This document shows positions 25,802-37,442 of a stretch of DNA of 64,000 nt, one piece after another. The DNA comes from Adenanthera pavonina (lineage: Eukaryota; Streptophyta; Magnoliopsida; Fabales; Fabaceae), in the NCBI GenBank assembly GCA_026686845.1, contig JAIVEN010000020.1:7405501-7469500 (forward strand), read 5' to 3'. Below the pieces are notes generated by a model. That model ran no database searches. It was not told the origin of the DNA and saw only the letters and a program-made list of their open reading frames with translations. The first letter of the stretch is position 1. Each line of letters starts with the position of its first letter. A program made the translations under genes and the position numbers.

Positions 25802-25810
25802 AATTGAAAA

Positions 25811-26373
25811 TTCATGAAAGGAAAAAAAAAAGAAATAACATATTGAAAAGAATATAAAGATTGTATATCAAACAAGATGAAAAAAGCCAGCAATGGAAAT
25901 AAAATACATAAAAATGATTGAGAGAAAATGATAGTCTTTTTTTGGCCATAAGAAAATGATAGTCTTTACTCTTTCATTAATTAACATAAAATTATGTACA
26001 TGAAACTGTAAGTGTTGTTCCGTCGTGGACTTCATTCTTGGGTTCAAATTAGGGGACCCGTATATAGAACGCAGGGAACTGTTCATTTGTTCCTGCAAAT
26101 TTCTGGTTTTATATATCTTTTATATAAATAAGTGGCCATTGAATGCTACTATTGGTTATACTTTAAGTATAAATATCTTCCAGATAGCAAATCAATTTTG
26201 AGTAGGCAAAATGTCGCTGTCGATTTCAAAATTTTAGAATTACCCTCAAGTACTTCTATATTGACAAGAAAGTTAAACTAAACTCTTTCATTAGCACAAT
26301 CATGATAATGATGAATTGATGATGATGATGATGGTGGTGATGACAGTTGAAGTTTCAAGTTTAGTATCATTCT
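25811..26373. other. Intergenic, target side of the gypsy element
   Basis: AT-rich, with a (GAT)n tract at about 26305-26340. ATTCT at 26369-26373 is the left copy of the gypsy target-site duplication. Confidence 0.6.
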
Positions 26374-26898
26374 TGTGCGGGCCGAAACGAGCGTGCCGAG
26401 ATTATGAGTCCGAGGTGGATGGACGCCCCTTTGAAGCCCCACTTTCCGGGCTCATATACACCGAGCTATAATTCGGAGGCCGAGCTTAAGCGCAACGAGC
26501 CGAGTAATACATCGGTTATCGAACGATAAGGTTGAGTAATCGTATGGCCAAATGATCGTCCGACTGAACAACATCTTGGCCGACTACGGGTTTCTCCACG
26601 AAAATTGTATTGCCCCAAAAACACCCGGCTAGGAGTAACAGTTATGGGATCATGACAGTTATGAAATCATAACTGTAGGACGAAAAATTAGGGATTATGC
26701 AAAAAGAGTGCAATACTCCATAATGATCATTTATGAAATATCCCGATAAATTAGGGATTACAGGGAGAAGATGGTTTAACCTTAACGGTTAGGAGAAGGT
26801 CAATAAAAGGAAAAAAGATAAGCATAATGGGAGAGGATTGCACCGTACACACCAGAGAGAGAAAGGGAGGAATAGTCTCTTGGTCTTTTGACGGAACA
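26374..26898 (+). repeat. 5' LTR of the gypsy element (525 bp)
   Basis: It begins TGTGCGGGCCGAAACGA and ends GACGGAACA. Compared with the 3' LTR it lacks an 8-bp stretch in the GGCCATATGGCCGACT phrase. Confidence 0.95.
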
Positions 26899-26901
26899 TT
26901 T

Positions 26902-26919
26902 TGGCGCCCACCGTGGGGC
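26902..26919 (+). promoter_or_regulatory. Primer-binding site of the gypsy element
   Basis: TGGCGCCCACCGTGGGGC lies 3 nt after the 5' LTR. A PBS starting TGGCGCC is usual in plant Tat and Athila elements. I have not assigned the cognate tRNA. Confidence 0.8.
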
Positions 26920-26951
26920 TGAGAAAAACTATCCCACCACCACCAAGAATT

Positions 26952-28330
26952 ATGGTGCGAACCAGGAGCAGTGCGGGTGCAGGAGAACGACGTTTTGAAG
27001 ACATGACTTCTTTGGAGGACCACCCTCTCATTCGGGCAATGCGTGAGGAGATGGAGGTATTAAGAAAGGAGAACGAGGAGATGCGTGAAAGGAATAGGCA
27101 GTTGGAGCAGGAACGCTATCATGAAGGTACTTCTCCTCCTCGAGGAGGGGAACGGGGGAATACCAACAGGGATACTCAGCGGTCACATTAGGAGGGAAGT
27201 CGACGGGAGGAAACACACCATTCAGAGACAAACATTGACAATTTGCGAGGGGATAAGCAGGCCGTCCGGAGACATCCGTTCGTTGATGACATCATGGAGA
27301 CGCCATTGCCAAAAGGGTGGAAGGGTTTAAACCTAGAAAGATATGACGGTACTACCGATCCTGATGAGCATGTGGATGCGTATGTCACGCAGGTGAATCT
27401 GTTCACAAATGAGGATGCAGTTTTGTGTAGGGTCTTCCCTTGAAAGGAGCAGCTCTGAGTTGGTATACCCGGCTCCCATCACGATCTATCGATTGCTTTG
27501 AAACCTTAGTCAATAAATTCAGCGCGCAGTACGCTACCAGCCGACCTCACCAGCTTACCTCGGCTGCATTGGTAAACTTACGACAGGAGAAGGATGAGTC
27601 CCTAAGGAGTTTCATGGAGCGCTTCTCATCAGTCTCGGTAAAGATCCGGGATCTAAACCCTGAAGTAGCAATGCACACGATGCTGATGGCTCTCAAGCCG
27701 GGGCCGTTTGCCGACCACCTATGTTGAAAACCACCTTTTGACATGGATGAGCTTAGAAATCGTGCGACCGGATATATACAAATGGAGGAGGTGTCGAAGT
27801 TTAGAAATAGGGTCAGGACTGATCTGGACAAGCGAACGGAATTAAACAATCGTGGAAGCCTAAGGCCGATGTTAGAAAAGGGGAAGTTTAAAAGGGAAGG
27901 TACTAGCCAGGGGCCGAAGTATGACTTATACACTCCACTAAATACCAACCGAGCTTGAATTCTGGAAGAAGCTTGCAATACCGAATTGATACGGCTCCCA
28001 GCTCCCGGACACACCCCGGAGACGGCGGATCAATCAAAGCATTGCAGGTACCATCGCAATTATGGTCACACCACGGAGGAGTGCTGGACATTACGGGACA
28101 AGATTGAGGAACTAATCCAGGCCGGGCATCTCAGCAACTTTGTACAGAGGGGTCACGGTAATCGTACCTCCTATAATGGGCGAGGCCGCGGTAGAGGTCA
28201 AACCCGAGCTCAGGAAGAACCTCGGCAACCGAACGAGGAAAGAAGACAGCTAGACGATACTCGAAATAGGGAAGAAAACAGAATAAGAGGGGTAATCAAC
28301 ACTATAGCTGGTGGGTTTGCTGGAGGAGGG
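26952..28330 (+). pseudogene. Gypsy gag (degenerate)
   Basis: The start at 26952 (MVRTRSSAGAG) is followed by a charged coiled coil (MREEMEVLRKENEEMRERN). After a TAG at 27189 come the Gag core motifs RRHPFVDDI, LERYDGTTDPDEHV and, after a frameshift near 27440, KGAALSWYTRLP and the AQYATSRPHQLT region. Further stops are TGA at 27725 and 27956. A zinc knuckle, CRYHRNYGHTTEEC, lies at 28043-28084, and an Arg/Gly-rich tail follows. Gag would form the virus-like particle and bind the RNA. The frame runs into pol without a break, as usual for a single Gag-Pol. The frameshift and three stops make it non-functional. Confidence 0.9.
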
Positions 28331-31300
28331 GTAGCCAGTTCGGCTAGGAGAAGACACCTGAGAGCTATTCGGACAGTAAATGCGGCCATGCACCGAGCGC
28401 CCCGGAGTTCTTGTTCCATAACCTTCTCGGATGAGGATTTCGAAGGAGTCGATCCTAATCAGGACGACCCCATGGTGATTTCGGTGGAAGTGGCCAATTA
28501 CGTCGTCAGAAAGACACTGATAGACCAAGGAAGCTCGGCGGATATCTTGTATTATATCACTTTTCAGAAGCTCGGGATACCCGAGGAGACGATTAAGCCT
28601 TATCATGATCCGTTGGTCGGCTTTGCAGTAGAACATGTTCATACCCGAGGATATGTGGAGCTGTTGACCACCTTCCGGGGAGATCTCGGGTCAAAAACTA
28701 TTATGATTAGGTACCTTATCATTGATGCAATAACTTCTTATAATATCTTGATAGGTCGACCTGCGTTAAACGAGCTCGGCGCCGTGGTTTCCACTCCGTA
28801 CCTCACGATGAAGTTTCCCTCGGTGTCCGGGGACGTAGTTGCAATAAAGGCTGATCAAAAGGTTGCAAGACAATGCTATGTAGATAGTCTAAAAGTCACC
28901 AGGGGAAGGGTAGTTGGCAACGGTGAGCATACGAGGAAGGATACAACATCAGTAAGCTTGGTGGAGCTTGATCCTCGACTTGATGTGCAGGACCAAAGGC
29001 CAAGACCTATTGAAGAATTATAGAAATTTCAGCTCGCCGGTGAAGATCGGTGCACTAATCTTGAAAGTCAACTCAGAGGAGAGACAAAGGAGCAGATAAC
29101 AAGGATGCTGAAGGACAATGCTGATTTGTTCGTGTGGACTTCTTTAGACATGCCGGGAATTGATCCAAATTTTCTATGCCATAAACTGGCGGTATATCCT
29201 GAAGCTAAGCTGATAGCGTAAAGGAAGAGGCGGGTAGGCGAGGAAAGGCGGAAGGCAATAAGGGAAGAAATGGTAAAGCTGATTTATGCTGGGTTCATCT
29301 GAGAAATTGAATATACAACATGGTTGGCCAATGTGGTGCTCATTAAAAAGGCTAATAGAAGGTGGAGAATGTGCGCGGATTACACCGATCTAAACAAGGC
29401 ATGCCCGAAAGATACATACCCCCTCCCCAGCATAGATCGGCTTGTAGATGGAGCGTCAGGCTGTGGCCTACTCAGCTTTCTGGATGCCTACTCCGGGTAT
29501 AATCAGATAAGGATGTACCCCCCTGACGAGGAGAAAACCGCATTCATGACTGAGAACGCTAATTATTGCTATCAGGTGATGCCGTTCGGACTGAAGAATG
29601 CTGGGGCTACCTACCAACGGTTGATGGATAAAATATTTCAGGAACAGATCGGGAGAAACCTGGAAGTATATGTTGACGACATGGTAGTGAAGTCCGAAGA
29701 TCCCTCCAAGCATGCTGCCGACCTTGGCGAGGTGTTCGGAAGAATACGGAAGTACAACATGAGGTTAAATCCTGAGAAGTGTGTATTCGGAGTCAACGGG
29801 GGGAAATTCTTAGGATTCATGTTAACACATCTGGGTATTGAAGCCAATCCTGATAAATGCCGAGCTATTATTGACATGAGAAGCCCCCAAAACATAAAAG
29901 AAGTGCAGAAACTGACAGGGCGATTAGTATCACTATCCCGTTTCATACCAAGGTTAGCGGAGAAAGCTAGGCCGTTCTTTAAGTTACTCAAGAAGGCTGA
30001 GCGGTATGAGTGGAGTGAGGAATGTGAGCAGGCGTTCCAGAATTTTAAAGGCTTCTTTTCGGCACCTCCGATCCTTAATCGGCCAGTTCCTAACAAAGAG
30101 TTGCTGCTGTATATGTCGATAACCGAGCATGCAATTAGCTCGGTGATGGTGCAAGAAATAGGCAGGCAGCAAATACCAGTATATTTCATCAGCCGAGTAT
30201 TGCACAACGCAGAATCGAGGTATCAGACTATTGAAAAGTTAGCTCTGGCTCTGGTCATCTCGGCGAGACGGTTGCGACCTTATTTCCAAAGCCACGAGGT
30301 TGTTGTAAAAACTGATCACCCTGTAAAGCAGGTCTTAAGGAAACCTGAGTTAGCAGGCCGAACGATCTCGTGGCAGTCGAGTTGTCAGAGTTCGGCATAA
30401 GATATGAGCCGAGAGGGGCAATTAAGGCGCAATGTCTATCTGATTTTGTCGCCGAACTTACCCCACCTGAAAATTCCAAAGACGGGGACCAATGGATACT
30501 TTATATGGATGGCTCGTCCAATACCAAGGGGAATGGAGTGGGAATCATTTTGGAAGGCCCCGGAGGGATAACTTTGGAGCAGTCTCTTAAGATCGACTTC
30601 CCAGTCATGAATAACCAGGCTGAGTATGAAGCTCTCATTGCTGGGTTAAATTTAGCTAGAGAGGTGGGAGCGAGCCAAGTTAGATGTCAGAGTGATTCAC
30701 AGCTGGTTTCTGAACAAGTCTCGGGAGCTTACCAGGCCAAAGACCCACAGTTGGCAAAGTACTTGAACAAGGTGAAACACTTGGTTGAATGCTTCGATGA
30801 ATTCGCGATTGAGCACATTTCAAGAGAAGAGAACTCCCGAGCTGATTTGCTATCCAGATTGGCTAACGTCAAAAGGCTCGGGCAGCATGAGACGATCATC
30901 AGGGAGACAATATATCAGCCCAGTGTTGATCTTGAGGGGGTTATGGTCGGAAGTGGCCCGGACCAGGACTGGATGACCCCTATTTGGAACTATCTGGCTG
31001 AAGGGATTTTACCCAATGACCAGAACGAAGCAAGGAGACTGAAGATGAAGTCCTCCAATTATGTAATAATGGGAAAAGACTTATACAGGCGAGGATTCTC
31101 AACCCCCCTCTTAAAATGCCTCACTCCCGAACAGGCGAAATATGTTATGAGCGAAATCCGTGAAGGAGTGTGTGGGATGCATACTGGTGGAAGATCTATG
31201 GCAGCAAGAGTAATCCGGGCCGGCTATTATTGGCCCACTATGCGAGCTGATTGCACCGAGTATAGCAAGAAGTGTAATGAGTGCCAAAGGTTTGGCAGTC

Positions 31301-32205
31301 TACACCATGCACCGCCGGAAGAATTGCACACACTGACATCTCCGTGGCCATTCATCGTCTGGGGAATGGATATTCTCGGACCTTTCCTGCTGGGTAAAGG
31401 GCAGGTCAAGTTCTTACTAGTTGGCATAGACTACTTCACTAAATGGATTGAGGCGGAATCGTTAGCTAAGATCATGGCACAGCAAGTACAGAAATTCGTA
31501 TGGAAGAATATTGTCTGTCGGTATGGGATTCCTCACTCGGTGGTTACTGATAATGGGAGGCAGTTTGTTGATGGAAACCTGAAGCAATTCTATGAACAGC
31601 CCGGTATCAAGCATCGAGTGTCTTCAGTCAAGCATCCCCAAACAAATGGACAGGCAGAAGCGGCGAACAAGGTTATCCTCGGAGAACTCAAGAAGAGATT
31701 GGGAAGAGCGAAGGGGGCCTGGGCCGAGGAATCACTGAGCATCCTCTGGGCCTATCGTTGCACGCCTTAGTCAAGCACCAAGGAAACCCCTTTTAGGTTG
31801 ACTTTTGGAGCTGACGCAATGATCCCGGTGGAAGTGGGAGAGCCGTCGTTTAGGCGAATATTCCCCGACCAACATATGAACCAGGAAAACATGGAAGTCG
31901 AACTAGATCTATCCGAGGAGGTCAGGGAAAATGCACATATACAAGAAGAAGCTTGTAAGCAAAGAGCGGCTTGGCGTTATAATTCTCGGCTTAAGCCAAG
32001 GAGTTTTGTTGGTGGAGATCTCGTTTGGAGAAAGCAGAGCGAAGCAAGGAAGAACATCGGCGGGGGAAAGCTAGCTACAAATTGGGAAGGGCCTTACCAA
32101 GTTACTGAAGCGTTGGGCAATGGAGCATATAGATTAGAAAAGCTGTCAGGAAAAGCAATCCCTAGGACATGGAATGCCTCTCACCTCAAAAATTATTTCA
32201 GTTAG
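28331..32205 (+). pseudogene. Gypsy pol: protease, RT, two RNases H, integrase (degenerate)
   Basis: The protease active site reads LIDQGSSADIL, with Asp at 28523. Reverse transcriptase has the conserved WLANVVLIKK and MPFGLKNAGATYQ, with the catalytic YVDD at 29669-29680. The first RNase H (about 30115-30350) ends at a frameshift near 30370. The second begins YMDGSS at 30505, with NNQAEYEAL, CQSDSQ and SRADLLSRL carrying its acidic residues. Integrase shows Cys pairs at 31273 and 31282 and catalytic D (31369), D (31549) and E (31657), spaced D-x35-E. The expected first His of its zinc finger is Arg (CGT, 31159). Stops: TAG 29021, TAA 29219, TGA 29300, TAG 31768. It is clearly a dead copy, though each domain remains recognisable. 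Confidence 0.94.
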
Positions 32206-32361
32206 TTGATGTATACAAAGGGGGTGATGTACTCTTTTTCCTAACTCGGTCTTTTGTCTCAAAGGATATGCGAAAGGGGGTTTTGGCCGAGAAGGTTTTA
32301 ACGAGGCACGCCTACCTACTTCAATAAAGGAAACTCTGTCATGATTACATTCATTTTAAAC
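32206..32361. other. Pol 3' untranslated spacer
   Basis: A short segment between the pol terminator and the repeat array. It may hold the gypsy 3' UTR start. No coding signal. Confidence 0.5.
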
Positions 32362-32713
32362 CTCGGTCAAGTATGAACCGAGAGAAACAGAATTACATCT
32401 CGGTCAAGTATGAACCAGAGAGGCGGATAAAATTCGGTCAAGTATGAACCGAGGTGTTAAGTTAAAATTTGGTCAAATATGAACCGAGTACTCGAATTAA
32501 ACTTGGTCAAGTTTGAACCAAAAAATTTGTTAAAAACTCGGTCAAGTGTGAATCGAGGAATTGAAACTCGGTTAAGTATGAACCGAGGTCTCCAACTAAA
32601 ACTCGGTCAAGTATGAACCAAGAGACTGAATTAAATCTTAGTTGAGATCGAACTGAGAGATTATGTTAAACTTAGTCAAAAAATTGAACGCGGTCAGGTT
32701 GTCAGGAACCGAG
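32362..32713 (+). repeat. Tandem hairpin repeats in the gypsy element (about 9-10 copies)
   Basis: Units of roughly 34-40 bp carry CTCGGTCAAGTATGAACCGAG variants. Each is nearly its own reverse complement (CTCGGT...ACCGAG arms), so every unit can form a small stem-loop in DNA or RNA. Later copies are more diverged. Tandem arrays between pol and the 3' LTR are known from Tat/Ogre elements. Confidence 0.88.
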
Positions 32714-32840
32714 AAGTAAAGTAAAACTGTTATCATTGACTAGAAATAAGTTTCAGCAAGACGTCAAAGTAAAGAAAAGAAATAGACAATCAAGGAGGTG
32801 AGCAGTCCGCAGCAGTAGGAACATTCCCCATTTTAGTGCC

Positions 32841-34795
32841 CTACAATTCCTCCTCATCCACAAGCGCACCATCTTTGACGTCTTTATTTACATCAAATGC
32901 CGAGAGCTTGATTTTCGGCAGGAAGAGATGCACCTGACGAAGTGCTTTATGGAAGCCCTCTAAGTGCTCTTTCATTATTTGTTGCACGGCTTCCTGAACG
33001 TCAGCCTCAAGCTCGGCCTGCTTCTTCCTCGCTTGTTCCAAATCCTTCTGCAAGTTAGCAGCGAGGGCTGAGGATTCGGCTTCAACGTTCTTTGCCCAAG
33101 CAATCTCAGTCGTCAGGGCATCCCGTTCCTTTTCGACTGCTCGCATCTTCATCTCGGCATCAGCAAGGGATCCTTTCAGCTCCTCCACCTGCAGAAGGAG
33201 AGCTGCTTGAGACTTTGAAGCATCGGCGAGCTCCGAGGAAGCCTTGTCCTTCGCATTGGTTGCTTCCAGAAGCTCGGCCTTAACAGCTTTTAGTTGACGG
33301 TCGCTCTCCTCAAACTCCTCCCCACAGAACGAGGCCATGGTCGCGGCGCGCAGGCACATAGCCGACATGGATTTCAAAACAGCCTTGGGACCAAACCGCT
33401 GCAGAGTTTCCTTATCCCCGACTTCCTGGATGCCACTCCCGAAAAACTTGGCAATGTTTGTATCAATGCCCGAAGGCGAGCGTCTAACGGGAGACGATAG
33501 GGGAGATCAGCGAACCGAAGATACAAGCTCCTCGTCGGCGGCTGGAAGTCGAGCACGTTTGCTCGGGGGGCTTCGTGAAGAAGAGGGAATCTCAACAACC
33601 TTAGCCATCGCCATTACCTCGGCACGCCCTCTCTCATCTTTATCAGGGCGAGCCTGCCGATTCTCGGCAATAGGTCCTGCTGATGGGGCCATGTTCTTTA
33701 TTGAACGCCAGTCAAACTTCCCCATCACCACTGCAAAATGGAAAACGTATATTAGAAGCTGAAACAAGTATGGCAGCAGAAGATAAAAGAAAATTGGCAC
33801 TCACGTTTAAAATCTTTATTGGGGGTTGAAGAGTAAGGGAGCCTAAGTAAGATTTTGCAGTTTAAGGGGCGAGGTAATTTATTTAACTTGTCGACATCCG
33901 CCTTTTCAGATGCCGACATAGCCTCATAATACCAAGACTAGAACTTGATGGGAGTCCGAGTCCAGTGTAGAGAAAACCTGGGTTGCCCCCCCTCATCGAA
34001 GAACATTTCTGAGTAACCCTCGGCTGGGCGCACCTTGAAGAAACTTCCTTTGAAGTCTTTGTATGACGAGGTATAAGGACCGATTATCCCCCTCCTATTC
34101 ATACCACTAAGGGAAATCCAGCCGATCTTATCTCCAAATTGGATCTGGTAGTAGTAGAGGAACTTCGGAGCGGTTGGCGTCATATTTAATTTTCTACATA
34201 AGACCTCGAAAGCCTTTAGAAACGCCCAGCTGTTGGGATGAAGTTGAGTTGGAGCGACGTTCAGCGCCCTTAAATTAGCACACTCGAAGTCTGAGAAAGG
34301 AAGGCCAACTCCCAGTGACTCGAATAATGTCTTATACATATATGTAAAATGTGTTTGCACTGGCAACGCTGATAGGAAAACGTGCTCATCTTCAGCACAT
34401 GGCTCGGCAATCACGGCCTCCTCTGTTCGTGTGCTAGCCAGAGAGATCGACTTCCTCAGCTCCACAATTGATTCGGCAGTCTGAAATCTAGAGTGGTAGG
34501 ATCCAACTTCTCCCTTCACCTAATAATATCCCGAAAGTCGAATGTCGGGAACTGGGTCTCTCTGAACTCTTGAAATGAATTTTCATGGCTTTTGTACAGC
34601 CACCTGCTCGGCATTAGCCGAAGATGAAGCTTCCCTTTCAGCAGGAAGGTCGGCCAGACGAAAATTCAACTCCGCGTTGGGAAAGAAAGAGTTTGACGGC
34701 GAAGGTTCTTCCCCGATGCCCAGAACTTCCCTCTCAACCAGGATTCGATGAGAGGACGACCCAGCCGATGCCTCAGATCCTTGGTTTGAACTCAT
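32841..34795 (-). pseudogene. Antisense gene of the gypsy element (putative gypsy-type transposon protein + coiled coil)
   Basis: Read on the minus strand from ATG at 34795 (MSSNQGSEAS). Exon 1 is 34795-33805. The intron is 33804-33731 (GTGAGT...GCAG, 74 bp), and its phase keeps the frame. Exon 2 is 33730-32841. The product would be about 626 aa. Its middle (34470-33941) resembles the plant 'putative gypsy type transposon' domain (PF04195): LGVGLPFSDFECANLRALNV, then the FLYYYQ and GWISLSGMNRRG phrases. The last 150 residues (33240-32900) form a Lys/Glu/Ala-rich coiled coil. Stops at 34583, 34520, 33938 and 33507 disable it. Such antisense genes are known in Tat elements (e.g. Grande). Their role is unknown. 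A TATA-like CTATATAC lies about 185 bp upstream of the ATG. Confidence 0.8.
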
Positions 34796-35258
34796 GATGG
34801 TTGGGAAAGATATAGAATAGAGCGTAGTAATTGAGAAAAGGGGGAAAAATAGAAGAGGGCATACCTGGAAAAATGACGAAAGGGGCAAGAAAAAGGAGGC
34901 CAAAGACAACGGAGAGATTTAGAGGGAATGAAAGGAAAATGTAGATTGAAGTAAAAGGATGAGCACCCAAGTCCTATACGTATATAGTGAAAACTCCTCC
35001 TCAAAACGAGCAGCTTAATCATGACTTTAGGGAGCAAATCGTCACCATTGGGGAACGTGCTTCGGCTGACAAAAAGACGCAGCATTAAATAACGTCGCGC
35101 GCAGCCGTACGTGTAAGTGCATTACCGTTTTAGAAACCGAAACGTCAAAGAGCCTCTGGGAAGGTTTTGGAATCCCTAGGGGACTGGAACGATTCAAATT
35201 CAAAAAACCAATCTTAGTCGGTCACGTGATTCAGAGCCCTCTCGTCCAAATTGGACTT

Positions 35259-35275
35259 GAGGCTCGGGGGGCTAA
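35259..35275 (+). promoter_or_regulatory. Polypurine tract of the gypsy element
   Basis: GAGGCTCGGGGGGCTAA directly precedes the 3' LTR. The G-run is the usual primer for plus-strand DNA synthesis. Confidence 0.75.
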
Positions 35276-35808
35276 TATGCGGGCCGAAACGAATGTGCTG
35301 AGATTATGAGTCCGAGGTAGATGGACGCCCCTTTGAAGCCCCATTTTTCGGGCTCAAATACACCGAGCTATAATTCGGAGGCCGAGCTTAAGCGCAACGA
35401 GCTGAGTAATACATCGGTTATCGAACGATAAGACCGAGTAATCGTATGGCCAAATGATAGTCCGACTGAACAGCATCTCGGCCATATGGCCGACTACGGG
35501 TTTCTCCATGAAAACTGTATTGCCCCAAAAACACCCGGCTAGAAGTAACAGTTATGGGATCATGACAGTTATGGAATCATAACTGTAGGACGAAAAATTA
35601 GGGATCATGCAAAAAGAGCGCGATATTCCATAATGATCATTTATGAAATATTCTGATAAATTAGGGATTACAGGGAGAAGATGGTTTAACCTTAACGGTT
35701 AGGAGAATGTCAATAAAAGGAAAAAAGATAAGCATAAAGGGAGAGGATTGCACCGTACACACCAGAGAGAGAAAGGGAGGAATAGTCTCTCGGTCTTTTG
35801 ATGGAACA
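35276..35808 (+). repeat. 3' LTR of the gypsy element (533 bp)
   Basis: It begins TATGCGGGCCGAAACGA (the expected TG is now TA) and ends GATGGAACA. It is collinear with the 5' LTR. Confidence 0.95.
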
Positions 35809-35813
35809 ATTCT

Positions 35814-37442
35814 CAAGGATTTTCTTGGACCATTAGCTGACAAATAATCGATAATAATAAAATATATGTAACAGATTATATTATTCATAAGTTATTCATT
35901 ATAAGAATTACATATAATGATAGAAAAGCATATTTAGTTATAGTAAAAGTAAATATGGCTGTGAAATCAAACACAGGAAATTGACACTCTTGAGACTCTT
36001 GCAACTTACTAAAAGAACACATATAATGTATATTAAATCACATATTAAAATATAAATAATTGAACACTCAACCGATACTAGGAAATTATGAAAAAGAACT
36101 ACCTCGTTGTGATCCCATTAGTATTGAACTCTTAAAATTTTGCTTTTTATGATCAATCCATGGAAATGATAGTGAAATGATTAATATATATATATATATA
36201 TAAAAGGTTAATAGGTTTGCTTAATAAGAGCCATGTAAATATTACCTAACATTTGTCCTCCTTATGATAAATCTCGCTAATTTTTTTTTTCAATATAGAT
36301 TAGGAAGTAATATTATTACTTTAATGCATTCTGTATCGAGTCAACATGTTATCACATACCCATTAAGAACGTGAACTCGCCGAGTCAACCAAGTTGACTC
36401 ACCAGACAACTTTGAGTAATAACAATAATTTTCTTTTCTAAGGAATATAAACCTCAGATGATTAATAAGTTTTAAAAGAAATAAAAGCTACTTGACTCAA
36501 AAATCTTTTTTCCCCTCATTCACACACTACATATCAAATATAGATAGAAGACTCTCTCTGGCAGTTGGCTGTTGAAATCGTCAAAGACATTGATGCTCAT
36601 CTTACCCATTAGTAGCCATCTTTCAAGGCTAAACAACTTTCGCTATATCTTATTCGTCTCTTGAGATATCAGTGTCAAGGGATTTGAATCTTCTTAATTT
36701 ACTATGACATTAAAGGTGTTGATTTAAGAGAGAAAAAGTGCAATGTGTGAGATGGTGAACCTCACATTGTAACTTTTTTTTTTTAAATCAAAATAACACT
36801 TTCAATTCCTGAAAGAATTAAGAGGTTCATATCCGAAAGTCCAGTCATCTTTTTCTACGTTATATAAAGTCCATATGAATAAAAAACAGCTTCAGTAGGA
36901 AATTGTTGCAATGCCTGTAGTGTCGCTTGTGTTCTTATGTATATTGCGATCAGCTATGCTATTCTTTTATGTCATGTAAGATTTGAGATTTATGGTTGCC
37001 TGATTATCTGTTGTTTGTTATGAAGTCTAATTTTTTTATTCCGAAACGTTTCATGTTCTAGCTTGTCTTTTTATCTTGTTTATTATAATTCTATAATGCT
37101 CTAATTCTCACAATTTAGTGACAATTTAGGAATCTCATTGCAGCAAATAAATTTAATGATGAGATTTCATTTCAATTGCAGTATTCAATATTTGGAAATG
37201 TTTAGAAGTTACACACCTCTTAAAAAAGGATGACTAAATATTTGAATTTGATGGATTGTCCCACGTCTATCACCTTTCCTTTCTTAAAGTTGAGAGTAAC
37301 TAAGTTGTAGTTATTCAAACAAAAATATCAAACTTAATTTTTTATACCAATATCCAAAACTTACACTATATATGACTTGCGAGAAGCTTCTTTTTCGATT
37401 ATAGAAAAAACATAGTAAGATATGAATCACACACATTACATT
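35814..37442. other. Intergenic; part resembles the upstream region of the PCR-like gene
   Basis: 35880-36530 shares ordered phrases with 22500-23110 (ATGATCAATCCATGGAAATG versus ACGATCAATGCATGGGAATA, AGAGCCATGTAAATATT, ATAAACCTCAGATGATTAAT versus ATAAACCTAAGATAATCAAT). No PCR-like coding exon follows in 36530-37440. (TA)n occurs at 36186-36202. The terminator region of the ankyrin gene lies at the right end. Confidence 0.55.

Larger units (their letters stand above)
26374..35808 (+). mobile_element. Complete Ty3/gypsy LTR retrotransposon, Tat-type, 9435 bp
   Basis: It is bounded by LTRs (26374-26898 and 35276-35808) and by a perfect 5-bp duplication ATTCT (26369-26373, 35809-35813). The order is LTR, PBS, gag, protease, reverse transcriptase, RNase H, second RNase H, integrase, tandem hairpin repeats, an antisense gene, PPT, LTR. 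The second RNase H after the first is the mark of the plant Tat lineage, and integrase downstream of RT places it in Ty3/gypsy. The coding region has seven in-frame stops and two frameshifts, so it cannot be autonomous. By hand I count about 29 substitutions, nearly all transitions, and one 8-bp indel between the LTRs, about 5.5% divergence. Confidence 0.96.

Noticed and set aside
27547..28014. Minus-strand 155-codon frame over gag
   Set aside because: Opposite-strand shadow of the GC-richer gag sequence. The sense strand carries Gag motifs.
29638..30207. Minus-strand 189-codon frame over RT
   Set aside because: Mirror of the reverse-transcriptase coding strand, with no domain of its own.
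33092..33762. Plus-strand frames opposite the antisense coiled-coil gene
   Set aside because: They are shadows of the minus-strand gene, which has the domain and coiled-coil signal.
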